From NCBI GenBank assembly GCA_032718475.1, contig JAUCBJ010009137.1:1-64000 (forward strand): a DNA stretch of 64,000 bases, read 5' to 3'. Positions 53,893 through 63,924 of this stretch are shown piece by piece (position 1 is the first letter of the stretch; the number at the start of each line of letters is the position of its first letter). The translations under genes and the position numbers were made by a program. The DNA is from Nemertoderma westbladi. Lineage: Eukaryota; Xenacoelomorpha; Nemertodermatida; Nemertodermatidae. A model generated the notes under the pieces. The model saw only the letters and a list, made by a program, of their open reading frames with translations. It had not been told where the DNA came from and made no database searches.

Positions 53893-56892
53893 ATGCCTTG
53901 GTCAAATTTCGTTAAAGCTAAGTTTTGTGAACTGAGAAGTTTAGGTACCCATTACATACAAGCAAGAAATCAATTTTATTTTCTTAATACTTGCTTAAAC
54001 AAAGATCTATTACCGAATGGGTTAAATTTGCGTGCACACCTACATTTAAACTTTTTTTCGCCGGAGTGTCGTAATGATTTTGGAAAAGAATTGTATAAAA
54101 TTGAACACAAATTATTAGTTACAATGAAACAAGATGCCCACGTCAAGTGGCAATATTTTCTGCAGAAATTTATGCAGACTAAGTATTACATACAAACTGT
54201 TATACAACCTAATGTTTGTCGGGAAGTTCTTCACCAATCACACGTTGAACTTCATCATATTAATCATATTTCAAGACAGAGACATCGGAAAAAAATTCAT
54301 AATTTATTAAAATGTAGTCCGGCGTCCCATTTCGAGTCACAAGTGCCTGATATTGAACCGGTTCGAAGACGTTCTAACTACAGTCACCACGTGAGAGGAC
54401 CACTCAGGACGGAGATTCGTAAAGCACATCGCCACAAGACACGGGATGCACTAGCAGAAGAATTGAAAACAGCAATTCTAGAAAATCAGGTACCGTTATC
54501 TACTTTTAACCCGGTTTTTCCCGATAGTTTGCAAGCTGAACCAGCTTTGGTTAGTTTGCTAAATAAAGGTCCTTCTTTCGTTCCTTTACCATGGCAACCA
54601 AAGCTTCATGAAGCACATTTAGATTTTGCATCATTTGCCACTAAAGTTCGTTATCAGTTTCTCCAATTTGAAAAGCAAATTAATAGGGCCACTAAGACTA
54701 ACACAGAAAAAACACAGATTGTTAATCCGTTGAACTTGGAGCTACAAGAAACTGAAAGTAATTCAACAGTGGTGCCACTTTTCAAGGGTGCTAAAAGTGT
54801 TTATTTTAATTTAACATCGACAAATCAAACTATAGACAATTTCCTCTCAGCCATTTATTCAGATTTATTTAATCCCAAACTGAGGAATAAATGTAATGAC
54901 AATTTGAACCCAGACGAACGTGCAGCAATGAAAAACATAAAGGCAGACAACGATTTTGTGTTGCGCCTTCAAGATAAAGGTTCAAAAAGATTTGTTGCAA
55001 CTGAACGACAAATTTACAAAGACGGTATTAATAACTACCTTGGTGAAACAGCCCAATTTACACAGCATGGGAAGGTAAACCCTACAGTAGAGTATACAAA
55101 ACGAATAGCGGCATTTGTTAACAAATGGAAACATATTGAAGTTATTAAAGTCAACAGAGAATGGCTTGTTAATAAGCGTGCGAAAGCTGGAGTTTGTTTC
55201 GCTAATATAAAAACCCACAAACCCAATTGGCCACTTAGAAATATTTTGTCATCTTGTTCAACTGCTTCACAAAATTTGAGTATCTTAATTGAAAATTTTC
55301 TTAAGCCATTTGCAACAAAGCATCCAGCCTACATTAAAAACACATTACACCTTTTAGAGAAAATAGATAACTATAATATAAAGTATGCTCCACTTCCATC
55401 AACGGCCCAATTTGCTTGTTTGGATATTGCAAATTTCTTCCCTAGTGTAGATAATAAAGATGGACTTGACAGCGTCAAAGAATTACTTGACCTTTATCCA
55501 GAACTCCTACCAGATAACGCACCACCAAAAGATTGTATCCTAGAAGGTCTTAAATTATGTCTAGAAATTAATAACTGTACTTTTGACAATAAACATTACA
55601 CACAGTGTTCAGGATCAGCAATGGGTCCCAGTTACTCTTGTTCTTACACTGATGCCTATGGAGCTCGCAAAATAGACACCATTGCAGATCAATCTGATAA
55701 TTCCCCAGATGAATTTGGAAGATATAGGGATGACATTTTAGTTTTATATTTACATGATATAGATTTAAAATTAAAACAATTAGTTGAGGATTTAAATGAT
55801 CAAGTAAAGCCAGGACAAATTAAATTCGTTACTGAACAGATGGGGAGAGAAGTTAATTTTTTGGACCTAAAAATTTTCATCGACGCCCATGGAACCATTC
55901 AAACAGATATTTTTTTCAAACCTATGGACGTACATCAGTATTTGCATAGGACTTCGTCTCACCCACCGTCTCAGATCAAGTATGTACCGTATGGTGTAGC
56001 TTTAAGGTTACGACGAAACTGTAGCAGGGATGTTGATCTCAAGAAGCACTTTATCACTTTTGGAGCAGCTTTTGTAGCACGAGCTTGGAATCTTGATGAT
56101 GTTTGCAAACAGTTCGCAAAGGCAGCGGATCTATCACATAAAGAGAGTCGAAAGGCGAGAATAAAGACACATATTGATAATAAAGTTATTTATTATGTAG
56201 CTAACCACGAACCAACACTTCCAGATTTACATTTGCTAATAAAAAAGTCAAAACATATTCTAAAAAATGACATTTTAACAAAAGAGTTTTCAAATAGTTT
56301 TAAATTTAATGTAGTTCACAGACGCGCACCAACTTTACAGAGACTACTAGCACCTTCCACATACAAAGAACCTCTGACCACACTAGGAACAGGACTCAAC
56401 AGTTTATCAGATGGGGGCGCCTTTCCTTGCAACAACTGCGTTTATTGTGACAAAATTGAACCAATGGAATTTGTTTCTTCAAAATCGGTGGACCGGCGGA
56501 GAAGAATCCCTATAACAGAAAATTTGAACTGCAAGAGTACTAATGTAATCTACCTTGTATCATGTTCTAGATGTAATAAACAAGCGGTGGGTTCTGCAAT
56601 TAATTTTAAAGCTAGAATTGCTAATTATAAAACACAGATTAAAAACAAAAAGAAGCAGACATGTAAGGTTGATCAACATTTTACAAGCAACGGACATTCA
56701 TGGGAAGATTTTCATATAACACCAATAGATAGTATTAAGGGATACAAGGGAAAAGAACTCAAAATCCAAATGAGAAAGAGGGAGGGTTACTACCAGTGCA
56801 CACTGCAGACCTTAGAACCATACGGAATAAACACAATTAATGAAGCAACCGCAAATTTACATGGCTACACAGGTTTTCTTCAAGAAGATTAA
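53893..56892 (+). CDS. Penelope-like element reverse transcriptase/GIY-YIG protein, copy 1
   Basis: An intact 999-aa ORF. N-terminal region of ~340 residues, basic and Penelope-like. Then QDKGSKRFV (DKG motif, ~358), NIKTHKPNWPLRNILSSC (~440-457), RT motif with LDIANFFPSV (catalytic Asp ~511), SGSAMGPSYS (~573), YRDD at 611-614 (catalytic) and VNFLDLKI. A CX2C zinc motif (CNNCVYC) precedes the GIY-YIG domain: VIYLVSC (Y~887), an Arg in FKARI, and Glu~963 in KREGYYQCTL. The usual YIG tyrosine is replaced: the site reads AVG. If that Tyr is needed, target nicking may be impaired or use another residue. ATG 53893 follows the pseudo-LTR leader. No introns are visible. It copies element RNA at nicked chromosomal sites, by family analogy. 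Confidence 0.9.
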   Translation: MPWSNFVKAKFCELRSLGTHYIQARNQFYFLNTCLNKDLLPNGLNLRAHLHLNFFSPECRNDFGKELYKIEHKLLVTMKQDAHVKWQYFLQKFMQTKYYIQTVIQPNVCREVLHQSHVELHHINHISRQRHRKKIHNLLKCSPASHFESQVPDIEPVRRRSNYSHHVRGPLRTEIRKAHRHKTRDALAEELKTAILENQVPLSTFNPVFPDSLQAEPALVSLLNKGPSFVPLPWQPKLHEAHLDFASFATKVRYQFLQFEKQINRATKTNTEKTQIVNPLNLELQETESNSTVVPLFKGAKSVYFNLTSTNQTIDNFLSAIYSDLFNPKLRNKCNDNLNPDERAAMKNIKADNDFVLRLQDKGSKRFVATERQIYKDGINNYLGETAQFTQHGKVNPTVEYTKRIAAFVNKWKHIEVIKVNREWLVNKRAKAGVCFANIKTHKPNWPLRNILSSCSTASQNLSILIENFLKPFATKHPAYIKNTLHLLEKIDNYNIKYAPLPSTAQFACLDIANFFPSVDNKDGLDSVKELLDLYPELLPDNAPPKDCILEGLKLCLEINNCTFDNKHYTQCSGSAMGPSYSCSYTDAYGARKIDTIADQSDNSPDEFGRYRDDILVLYLHDIDLKLKQLVEDLNDQVKPGQIKFVTEQMGREVNFLDLKIFIDAHGTIQTDIFFKPMDVHQYLHRTSSHPPSQIKYVPYGVALRLRRNCSRDVDLKKHFITFGAAFVARAWNLDDVCKQFAKAADLSHKESRKARIKTHIDNKVIYYVANHEPTLPDLHLLIKKSKHILKNDILTKEFSNSFKFNVVHRRAPTLQRLLAPSTYKEPLTTLGTGLNSLSDGGAFPCNNCVYCDKIEPMEFVSSKSVDRRRRIPITENLNCKSTNVIYLVSCSRCNKQAVGSAINFKARIANYKTQIKNKKKQTCKVDQHFTSNGHSWEDFHITPIDSIKGYKGKELKIQMRKREGYYQCTLQTLEPYGINTINEATANLHGYTGFLQED

Positions 56893-57166
56893 AACTTTAT
56901 ATTTATGTTGTTACCTAGTTTATTTATACAGTATTTCAATTATTTATTTGTTCTAGAAAATTAATTTGAATTTAAGAAAAAATACATGAATAAGAGTCAC
57001 GCTGACTCGAAATATCGTATATATTTTATTTTTATTGCTTGATATTGGTCTGTCTATTATTATTATTATTTTCGTTCTACACTTGACTATATTTGAGAGA
57101 CCGGATCATGCTGAACATGGTTGTTTGAAAAAGCGTTCCTACTTGATTTAATTATATTTAGCAACC
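56761..57166 (+). repeat. Pseudo-LTR 2 of the Penelope-like array
   Basis: Same sequence as 53487-53892. The first 132 bases are the coding end of copy 1; the rest is 3' non-coding and the leader of copy 2. Includes the hairpin GAGTCACGCTGACTC followed by GAAA near 56994. Confidence 0.9.
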
Positions 57167-60166
57167 ATGCCTTGGTCAAATTTCGTTAAAGCTAAGTTTT
57201 GTGAACTGAGAAGTTTAGGTACCCATTACATACAAGCAAGAAATCAATTTTATTTTCTTAATACTTGCTTAAACAAAGATCTATTACCGAATGGGTTAAA
57301 TTTGCGTGCACACCTACATTTAAACTTTTTTTCGCCGGAGTGTCGTAATGATTTTGGAAAAGAATTGTATAAAATTGAACACAAATTATTAGTTACAATG
57401 AAACAAGATGCCCACGTCAAGTGGCAATATTTTCTGCAGAAATTTATGCAGACTAAGTATTACATACAAACTGTTATACAACCTAATGTTTGTCGGGAAG
57501 TTCTTCACCAATCACACGTTGAACTTCATCATATTAATCATATTTCAAGACAGAGACATCGGAAAAAAATTCATAATTTATTAAAATGTAGTCCGGCGTC
57601 CCATTTCGAGTCACAAGTGCCTGATATTGAACCGGTTCGAAGACGTTCTAACTACAGTCACCACGTGAGAGGACCACTCAGGACGGAGATTCGTAAAGCA
57701 CATCGCCACAAGACACGGGATGCACTAGCAGAAGAATTGAAAACAGCAATTCTAGAAAATCAGGTACCGTTATCTACTTTTAACCCGGTTTTTCCCGATA
57801 GTTTGCAAGCTGAACCAGCTTTGGTTAGTTTGCTAAATAAAGGTCCTTCTTTCGTTCCTTTACCATGGCAACCAAAGCTTCATGAAGCACATTTAGATTT
57901 TGCATCATTTGCCACTAAAGTTCGTTATCAGTTTCTCCAATTTGAAAAGCAAATTAATAGGGCCACTAAGACTAACACAGAAAAAACACAGATTGTTAAT
58001 CCGTTGAACTTGGAGCTACAAGAAACTGAAAGTAATTCAACAGTGGTGCCACTTTTCAAGGGTGCTAAAAGTGTTTATTTTAATTTAACATCGACAAATC
58101 AAACTATAGACAATTTCCTCTCAGCCATTTATTCAGATTTATTTAATCCCAAACTGAGGAATAAATGTAATGACAATTTGAACCCAGACGAACGTGCAGC
58201 AATGAAAAACATAAAGGCAGACAACGATTTTGTGTTGCGCCTTCAAGATAAAGGTTCAAAAAGATTTGTTGCAACTGAACGACAAATTTACAAAGACGGT
58301 ATTAATAACTACCTTGGTGAAACAGCCCAATTTACACAGCATGGGAAGGTAAACCCTACAGTAGAGTATACAAAACGAATAGCGGCATTTGTTAACAAAT
58401 GGAAACATATTGAAGTTATTAAAGTCAACAGAGAATGGCTTGTTAATAAGCGTGCGAAAGCTGGAGTTTGTTTCGCTAATATAAAAACCCACAAACCCAA
58501 TTGGCCACTTAGAAATATTTTGTCATCTTGTTCAACTGCTTCACAAAATTTGAGTATCTTAATTGAAAATTTTCTTAAGCCATTTGCAACAAAGCATCCA
58601 GCCTACATTAAAAACACATTACACCTTTTAGAGAAAATAGATAACTATAATATAAAGTATGCTCCACTTCCATCAACGGCCCAATTTGCTTGTTTGGATA
58701 TTGCAAATTTCTTCCCTAGTGTAGATAATAAAGATGGACTTGACAGCGTCAAAGAATTACTTGACCTTTATCCAGAACTCCTACCAGATAACGCACCACC
58801 AAAAGATTGTATCCTAGAAGGTCTTAAATTATGTCTAGAAATTAATAACTGTACTTTTGACAATAAACATTACACACAGTGTTCAGGATCAGCAATGGGT
58901 CCCAGTTACTCTTGTTCTTACACTGATGCCTATGGAGCTCGCAAAATAGACACCATTGCAGATCAATCTGATAATTCCCCAGATGAATTTGGAAGATATA
59001 GGGATGACATTTTAGTTTTATATTTACATGATATAGATTTAAAATTAAAACAATTAGTTGAGGATTTAAATGATCAAGTAAAGCCAGGACAAATTAAATT
59101 CGTTACTGAACAGATGGGGAGAGAAGTTAATTTTTTGGACCTAAAAATTTTCATCGACGCCCATGGAACCATTCAAACAGATATTTTTTTCAAACCTATG
59201 GACGTACATCAGTATTTGCATAGGACTTCGTCTCACCCACCGTCTCAGATCAAGTATGTACCGTATGGTGTAGCTTTAAGGTTACGACGAAACTGTAGCA
59301 GGGATGTTGATCTCAAGAAGCACTTTATCACTTTTGGAGCAGCTTTTGTAGCACGAGCTTGGAATCTTGATGATGTTTGCAAACAGTTCGCAAAGGCAGC
59401 GGATCTATCACATAAAGAGAGTCGAAAGGCGAGAATAAAGACACATATTGATAATAAAGTTATTTATTATGTAGCTAACCACGAACCAACACTTCCAGAT
59501 TTACATTTGCTAATAAAAAAGTCAAAACATATTCTAAAAAATGACATTTTAACAAAAGAGTTTTCAAATAGTTTTAAATTTAATGTAGTTCACAGACGCG
59601 CACCAACTTTACAGAGACTACTAGCACCTTCCACATACAAAGAACCTCTGACCACACTAGGAACAGGACTCAACAGTTTATCAGATGGGGGCGCCTTTCC
59701 TTGCAACAACTGCGTTTATTGTGACAAAATTGAACCAATGGAATTTGTTTCTTCAAAATCGGTGGACCGGCGGAGAAGAATCCCTATAACAGAAAATTTG
59801 AACTGCAAGAGTACTAATGTAATCTACCTTGTATCATGTTCTAGATGTAATAAACAAGCGGTGGGTTCTGCAATTAATTTTAAAGCTAGAATTGCTAATT
59901 ATAAAACACAGATTAAAAACAAAAAGAAGCAGACATGTAAGGTTGATCAACATTTTACAAGCAACGGACATTCATGGGAAGATTTTCATATAACACCAAT
60001 AGATAGTATTAAGGGATACAAGGGAAAAGAACTCAAAATCCAAATGAGAAAGAGGGAGGGTTACTACCAGTGCACACTGCAGACCTTAGAACCATACGGA
60101 ATAAACACAATTAATGAAGCAACCGCAAATTTACATGGCTACACAGGTTTTCTTCAAGAAGATTAA
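57167..60166 (+). CDS. Penelope-like element reverse transcriptase/GIY-YIG protein, copy 2
   Basis: 999 aa, identical in protein sequence to the ORF at 53893-56892, with the same YRDD (611-614) and the same AVG replacement in the GIY-YIG domain. It starts 274 bases after the stop of copy 1. Complete identity over 3 kb suggests tandem duplication, template switching during retrotransposition, or an assembly repeat. Both copies could be translated from separate transcripts if the pseudo-LTR carries a promoter. Confidence 0.9.
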   Translation: MPWSNFVKAKFCELRSLGTHYIQARNQFYFLNTCLNKDLLPNGLNLRAHLHLNFFSPECRNDFGKELYKIEHKLLVTMKQDAHVKWQYFLQKFMQTKYYIQTVIQPNVCREVLHQSHVELHHINHISRQRHRKKIHNLLKCSPASHFESQVPDIEPVRRRSNYSHHVRGPLRTEIRKAHRHKTRDALAEELKTAILENQVPLSTFNPVFPDSLQAEPALVSLLNKGPSFVPLPWQPKLHEAHLDFASFATKVRYQFLQFEKQINRATKTNTEKTQIVNPLNLELQETESNSTVVPLFKGAKSVYFNLTSTNQTIDNFLSAIYSDLFNPKLRNKCNDNLNPDERAAMKNIKADNDFVLRLQDKGSKRFVATERQIYKDGINNYLGETAQFTQHGKVNPTVEYTKRIAAFVNKWKHIEVIKVNREWLVNKRAKAGVCFANIKTHKPNWPLRNILSSCSTASQNLSILIENFLKPFATKHPAYIKNTLHLLEKIDNYNIKYAPLPSTAQFACLDIANFFPSVDNKDGLDSVKELLDLYPELLPDNAPPKDCILEGLKLCLEINNCTFDNKHYTQCSGSAMGPSYSCSYTDAYGARKIDTIADQSDNSPDEFGRYRDDILVLYLHDIDLKLKQLVEDLNDQVKPGQIKFVTEQMGREVNFLDLKIFIDAHGTIQTDIFFKPMDVHQYLHRTSSHPPSQIKYVPYGVALRLRRNCSRDVDLKKHFITFGAAFVARAWNLDDVCKQFAKAADLSHKESRKARIKTHIDNKVIYYVANHEPTLPDLHLLIKKSKHILKNDILTKEFSNSFKFNVVHRRAPTLQRLLAPSTYKEPLTTLGTGLNSLSDGGAFPCNNCVYCDKIEPMEFVSSKSVDRRRRIPITENLNCKSTNVIYLVSCSRCNKQAVGSAINFKARIANYKTQIKNKKKQTCKVDQHFTSNGHSWEDFHITPIDSIKGYKGKELKIQMRKREGYYQCTLQTLEPYGINTINEATANLHGYTGFLQED

Positions 60167-60354
60167 AACTTTATATTTATGTTGTTACCTAGTTTATTTA
60201 TACAGTATTTCAATTATTTATTTGTTCTAGAAAATTAATTTGAATTTAAGAAAAAATACATGAATAAGAGTCACGCTGACTCGAAATATCGTATATATTT
60301 TATTTTTATTGCTTGATATTGGTCTGTCTATTATTATTATTATTTTCGTTCTAC
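60035..60354 (+). repeat. Pseudo-LTR 3 (cut by the gap)
   Basis: First 320 bases of the pseudo-LTR. Sequence stops at TTTTCGTTCTAC, where the two earlier copies continue with ACTTGACTATATTTGAG. Confidence 0.9.
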
Positions 60355-60454
60355 NNNNNNNNNNNNNNNNNNNNNNNNNNNNNNNNNNNNNNNNNNNNNN
60401 NNNNNNNNNNNNNNNNNNNNNNNNNNNNNNNNNNNNNNNNNNNNNNNNNNNNNN
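60355..60454. other. Assembly gap, 100 N
   Basis: Exactly 100 N, a customary placeholder for a gap of unknown length. More Penelope-like units may be missing here. Apparent ORFs spanning the Ns are meaningless. Confidence 0.98.
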
Positions 60455-60782
60455 TAATTATATATATATGTATATATATAAGGTATTTCCATTTCACGGC
60501 AATCACTCACTACATAATAATACGTCGCCTGTGCAATAAATTGAAATACATTGTATGGATGTCCAGGTAAGAAACCATTACGTTTCCATGACAATACACA
60601 GTTATCAGGTTAGGACTTTGTATAGAGTACTTTCAAAGACTATCTAAAAGTAATAAGTTAAGACTTTAGCGCTCCCGCAGTTTGTGCAAAACGCTTTTAT
60701 TATTAGGTTATACGTGTACAATTCGCAATTAACATTCAGCGAGTTAGCTTATTAGGGTATTTGCGGTCTTATAATCATTTAA
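60455..60782. other. Non-coding sequence after the gap
   Basis: Begins with a TA-rich microsatellite-like stretch. No match to the Penelope-like array, no ORF. Confidence 0.4.
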
Positions 60783-62327
60783 GGGGGCGGTACACCACCT
60801 GGTGTCAAAAAATTGAAAAAAAATTTTTTTGCCGAATATTGTGTGAAATTTTATGTAGATTCCGAATCTGAAATCGGTTTTGTCATATCTCGATTGGATC
60901 TCGAGTTATACGTCTTTAACTGAGACCATGTTGACGGACAGACTGACAGACAGACCGACAGACCGACAGACCGACAGACAGTCTGGATAGGGTCAAAAGT
61001 GAAAACTGACAGCGGAAATGAAATCCTTGACCAGGAAAACCCCAATAGAGAGAATTTTAATTAGCTAATGTGATTCCTTATACTTTTGACGGACAGACTG
61101 ACAGACAGACCGACAGACAGTCTGGATAGGGTCAAAAGTGAAAACTGACAGCGGAAATGAAATCCTTGACCAGGAAAACCCCCATAGGGAGAATTTTAAT
61201 TAGCTAATGTGATTCCTTATACTTTTGACGGACAGACTGACAGACAGACCGACAGACAGTCTGGATAGGGTCAAAAGTGAAAACTGACAGCGGAAATGAA
61301 ATCCTTGACCAGGAAAACCCCCATAGAGAGAATTTTAATTAGCTAATGTGATTCCTTATATTTTCGACGGACAGACTGACAGACAGACAGACCAACAGAC
61401 CGACAGACAGTCTGCATAGGGTCAAAAGTGAAAACTGACAGCGGAAATGAAATCCTTGTCCAGGAAAACCCCCATAGCTAGAATTTTAATTAGCTAATGT
61501 GATTCCTTATACTTTTGACGGACAGACTGAAAGACAGACCGACAGACAGACCGACAGACAGACCGACAGACAGTCTGGATAGGGTCAAAGTGAAAACTGA
61601 CAGCGGAAATGAAATCCTTGACAAGGAAAACCCCCATAGCGAGAATGTTAGTAGATTTTATTCTTTCTAAAGTCTTGACAGACAAACAGACAGAAATACT
61701 GACAGACTTCAGAAATTCATGAATTAGAGTTGGGCACTTGGGGGTTTGAATAATTTACAGTTAGGTACCGAAAGGGTTAAAACTTTAACCTCATTTTTCT
61801 CAGAATGTCATTTTTTGACCTCAAAAATGTATCTAGTCCGCCAATTTTCAATGAATTGAGCTGAAATTTGGAAAGTATCTCCAGACCGACGCACTCTTTA
61901 GAAATTGTGGTCAAATTTTTTTTTTTTAGCTTCGTTCGTTTTTTATTCAATGTTAAATGTCGAAATTTCGTGATTTTTTCGTTCAAAATGAAAAGTAATT
62001 TTTGATTGGCTATAAAAAAAGATCAAAACAAAATTTTAAAAATTTGACCACAATTTCTGTTTATCATGACTTGGAGAATATGCACACCAAATTTCGAGCA
62101 AAAATAATTATAAATAAATATGTAGATAGGTTTTGTAATATAGTCAATATTTATTAATATTAACTATTATTAAATTATTATAAATAGTTAATTCGAAAAA
62201 TTTTTTTTGCCGAAAGTTGTATCTACAACCCAACTCTAATTGTGCCAATTTTCGAAAATACTTGACAATGTTGAAGCACACGACAATGATTTTTGTAAAA
62301 AATGCGCTTAGGTGGTGTACCGCCCCC
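60783..62327. mobile_element. 1545-bp TTAA-flanked non-autonomous TIR element
   Basis: GGGGGCGGTACACCACCT (60783-60800) is exactly inverted at 62310-62327, and TTAA lies outside both ends (60779-60782 and 62328-62331). Inner sequences (TTTTTTTGCCGAA on both sides) extend the inverted similarity with gaps. The interior is the GTCTG-rich satellite and AT-rich DNA, without transposase. TTAA duplications are used by piggyBac and Kolobok-type elements; the terminal sequence does not decide between them. Confidence 0.85.
60933..61720. repeat. Satellite, ~139-155-bp unit x ~5
   Basis: GACGGACAGACTG starts units at 60933, 61088, 61227, 61366 and 61517. Two successive spacings are exactly 139 bp; the others vary with the number of GACAGACC repeats. 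GAAAACTGACAGCGGAAATG, CTTGACCAGGAAAACCCC and TTTTAATTAGCTAATGTG are constant. Reverse complement of the family at 1350-1812. Confidence 0.95.
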
Positions 62328-62331
62328 TTAA

Positions 62332-63073
62332 CACAATTTGGTTGGTACAAATTGAATGTAAGTGTAAGAAGTGTGTTTGTAAGTTAGCATTTTGGCCATT
62401 CCATACTCTTGAGTGTTTAAGTGTGTTTGAAAAGTACCAGTTCCCATAATGCCGCTAAGGGGGGCCAAGTTTTTCATACACATGACACACTGGACTGCAA
62501 AAGTGGTAAAATGCTAACTTGTGAGAAATGGTCTAAAAAACGTTTTGACAAAGTTTCAGATTGCAAGGACCACGAGTTAGCACTTTGAGTTAGCACTTTG
62601 GAAAAGTTAGCACAATAGCGGAAAAAGAGCTTGCAAAGTAAGCCCTTTGGTATATTTGCCATACGTTTGCGGCTGTTTGGGCGGGGTGTGGTAGGCCTAA
62701 ACTTTTCACACTGAAACATTTTGGTTCTGAAATGTTCAGGGCACAGCGATCAGAGATATTTCATATACAGTATATTTTATTATGAGAGGAAGAAGAACAT
62801 ACAACGTTATTTACTATATATGTAACAAAATAATTGTTTTCGGGTTTAACTTGGAAGCCTCCCCAAATAGTTGATATACAATTATATTTAAAATTATTTC
62901 CATGGTCATGGTCATTCACCCGTCTTTAGTTAGAAATTTGTTTGCATGAAAGACAGTTTAGTTTGGTTTTTACTGATTATTATCTCTTATCTGGCTGGGG
63001 TAATAATAAAGGATAGGATAAATGGAAGCAAAGTGTGACAGTAACAATTATTTCCCTGACAACCGAGCATGTC
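62332..63073. other. Non-coding, between two TTAA elements
   Basis: Scattered GTTAGCACTTTG motifs at 62.57-62.61 kb. No coding sequence recognised. Confidence 0.4.
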
Positions 63074-63077
63074 TTAA

Positions 63078-63924
63078 CCCTATTCCACCTGGGGTTGGGC
63101 AGAATCTGCCCAACACTTTTTATTTTTAGAAATTCATCATGATGATTTTTATGTATTATTATGAAATTCATTGACTTTTCCTAGAATTTAATTGGCTTTC
63201 TGATGGTAACAAAATATTTTTTTCATCATTTATACTTTTTGTGCTATGGTGTGTTTTTCATATCAAAGTCACATTTTTTTATTATAATATCTTTATTAGC
63301 CTAACTGGTAGAAAAGATAATCCCTGGTTGGATAGTTCCCTGGTCAACAAGCTAGAATACAACCAATTACGGTCCAGGACATTCACTTGGCTGGGTTGTA
63401 AAGTTAAATTCAAACACGAGATTGTCTACTGCTTGGATTAGTACACATCAATCACATTATTTTTTAATAACAGAATACTAAACTGACAGATAAGCAAGCA
63501 ATAAGTCTACTAGGATAAAACAACAACCACCATTGAAACCAGTATATTCCTAATGTAATACAGCAGACATAAACAGAGGTGAATAAATCTATTCAATAAC
63601 AGCAGCCCTGCAAGCAAAATTTTCAATTGGGATGTCTGGCAGAGTTAGGCAGACAGTGGTGTTGGGAGGAGTATGTATAGTATTATCTCATCTTTTAACT
63701 ATAATGGGTTATCTTCATGATAATTAATTTATATGGATATATTATTTAAAATTATGAATATATAAAACTCAGAACAGATGCATTATATATTTTTCTATAA
63801 ACCTGCGAAAATTTGGAAAGTTTTGATAAAATTATCATTACTTTTTAGTGTATAATAAACTGTTGGGCATATTATGCCCAACCCCAGGTGGAATCTCGGA
63901 CAAAAGAGCCCAGGTGGAATAGGG
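63078..63924. mobile_element. 847-bp piggyBac-like non-autonomous element
   Basis: Ends are CCCTATTCCACCTGGG and its inverted copy, flanked by TTAA at 63074-63077 and 63925-63928. Termini starting CCC next to TTAA fit piggyBac. Each end also has a subterminal palindrome, GTTGGGCAGAATCTGCCCAA(C) at ~63094 and GTTGGGCATATTATGCCCAA(C) at ~63861. The right end repeats the CCAGGTGGAAT motif. A 66-codon ORF at 63241-63441 shows no transposase motif I recognise. Confidence 0.85.

Larger units (their letters stand above)
53487..60354 (+). mobile_element. Head-to-tail Penelope-like elements: two full units plus a partial one
   Basis: Exact 3274-bp period: the segment starting AAAATCCAAATGAG occurs at 53487, 56761 and 60035. 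Order is terminal repeat (406 bp), body with ORF, terminal repeat, body with ORF, then 320 bp of a third terminal repeat cut by the assembly gap. The overlapping terminal direct repeat (pseudo-LTR), tandem arrangement, RT plus GIY-YIG ORF and DKG motif are features of Penelope-like elements. Both ORFs are identical, so the copies are very recent or one is an assembly duplication. Confidence 0.9.

Noticed and set aside
53893-60166. Telomeric or host telomerase-like gene
   Set aside because: RT order with DKG, the KTHKP segment and a C-terminal GIY-YIG domain, plus the pseudo-LTRs, identify a Penelope-like element; no telomeric repeats are present.
60309-60594. ORFs crossing the N run
   Set aside because: They translate unknown bases; no evidence for coding.
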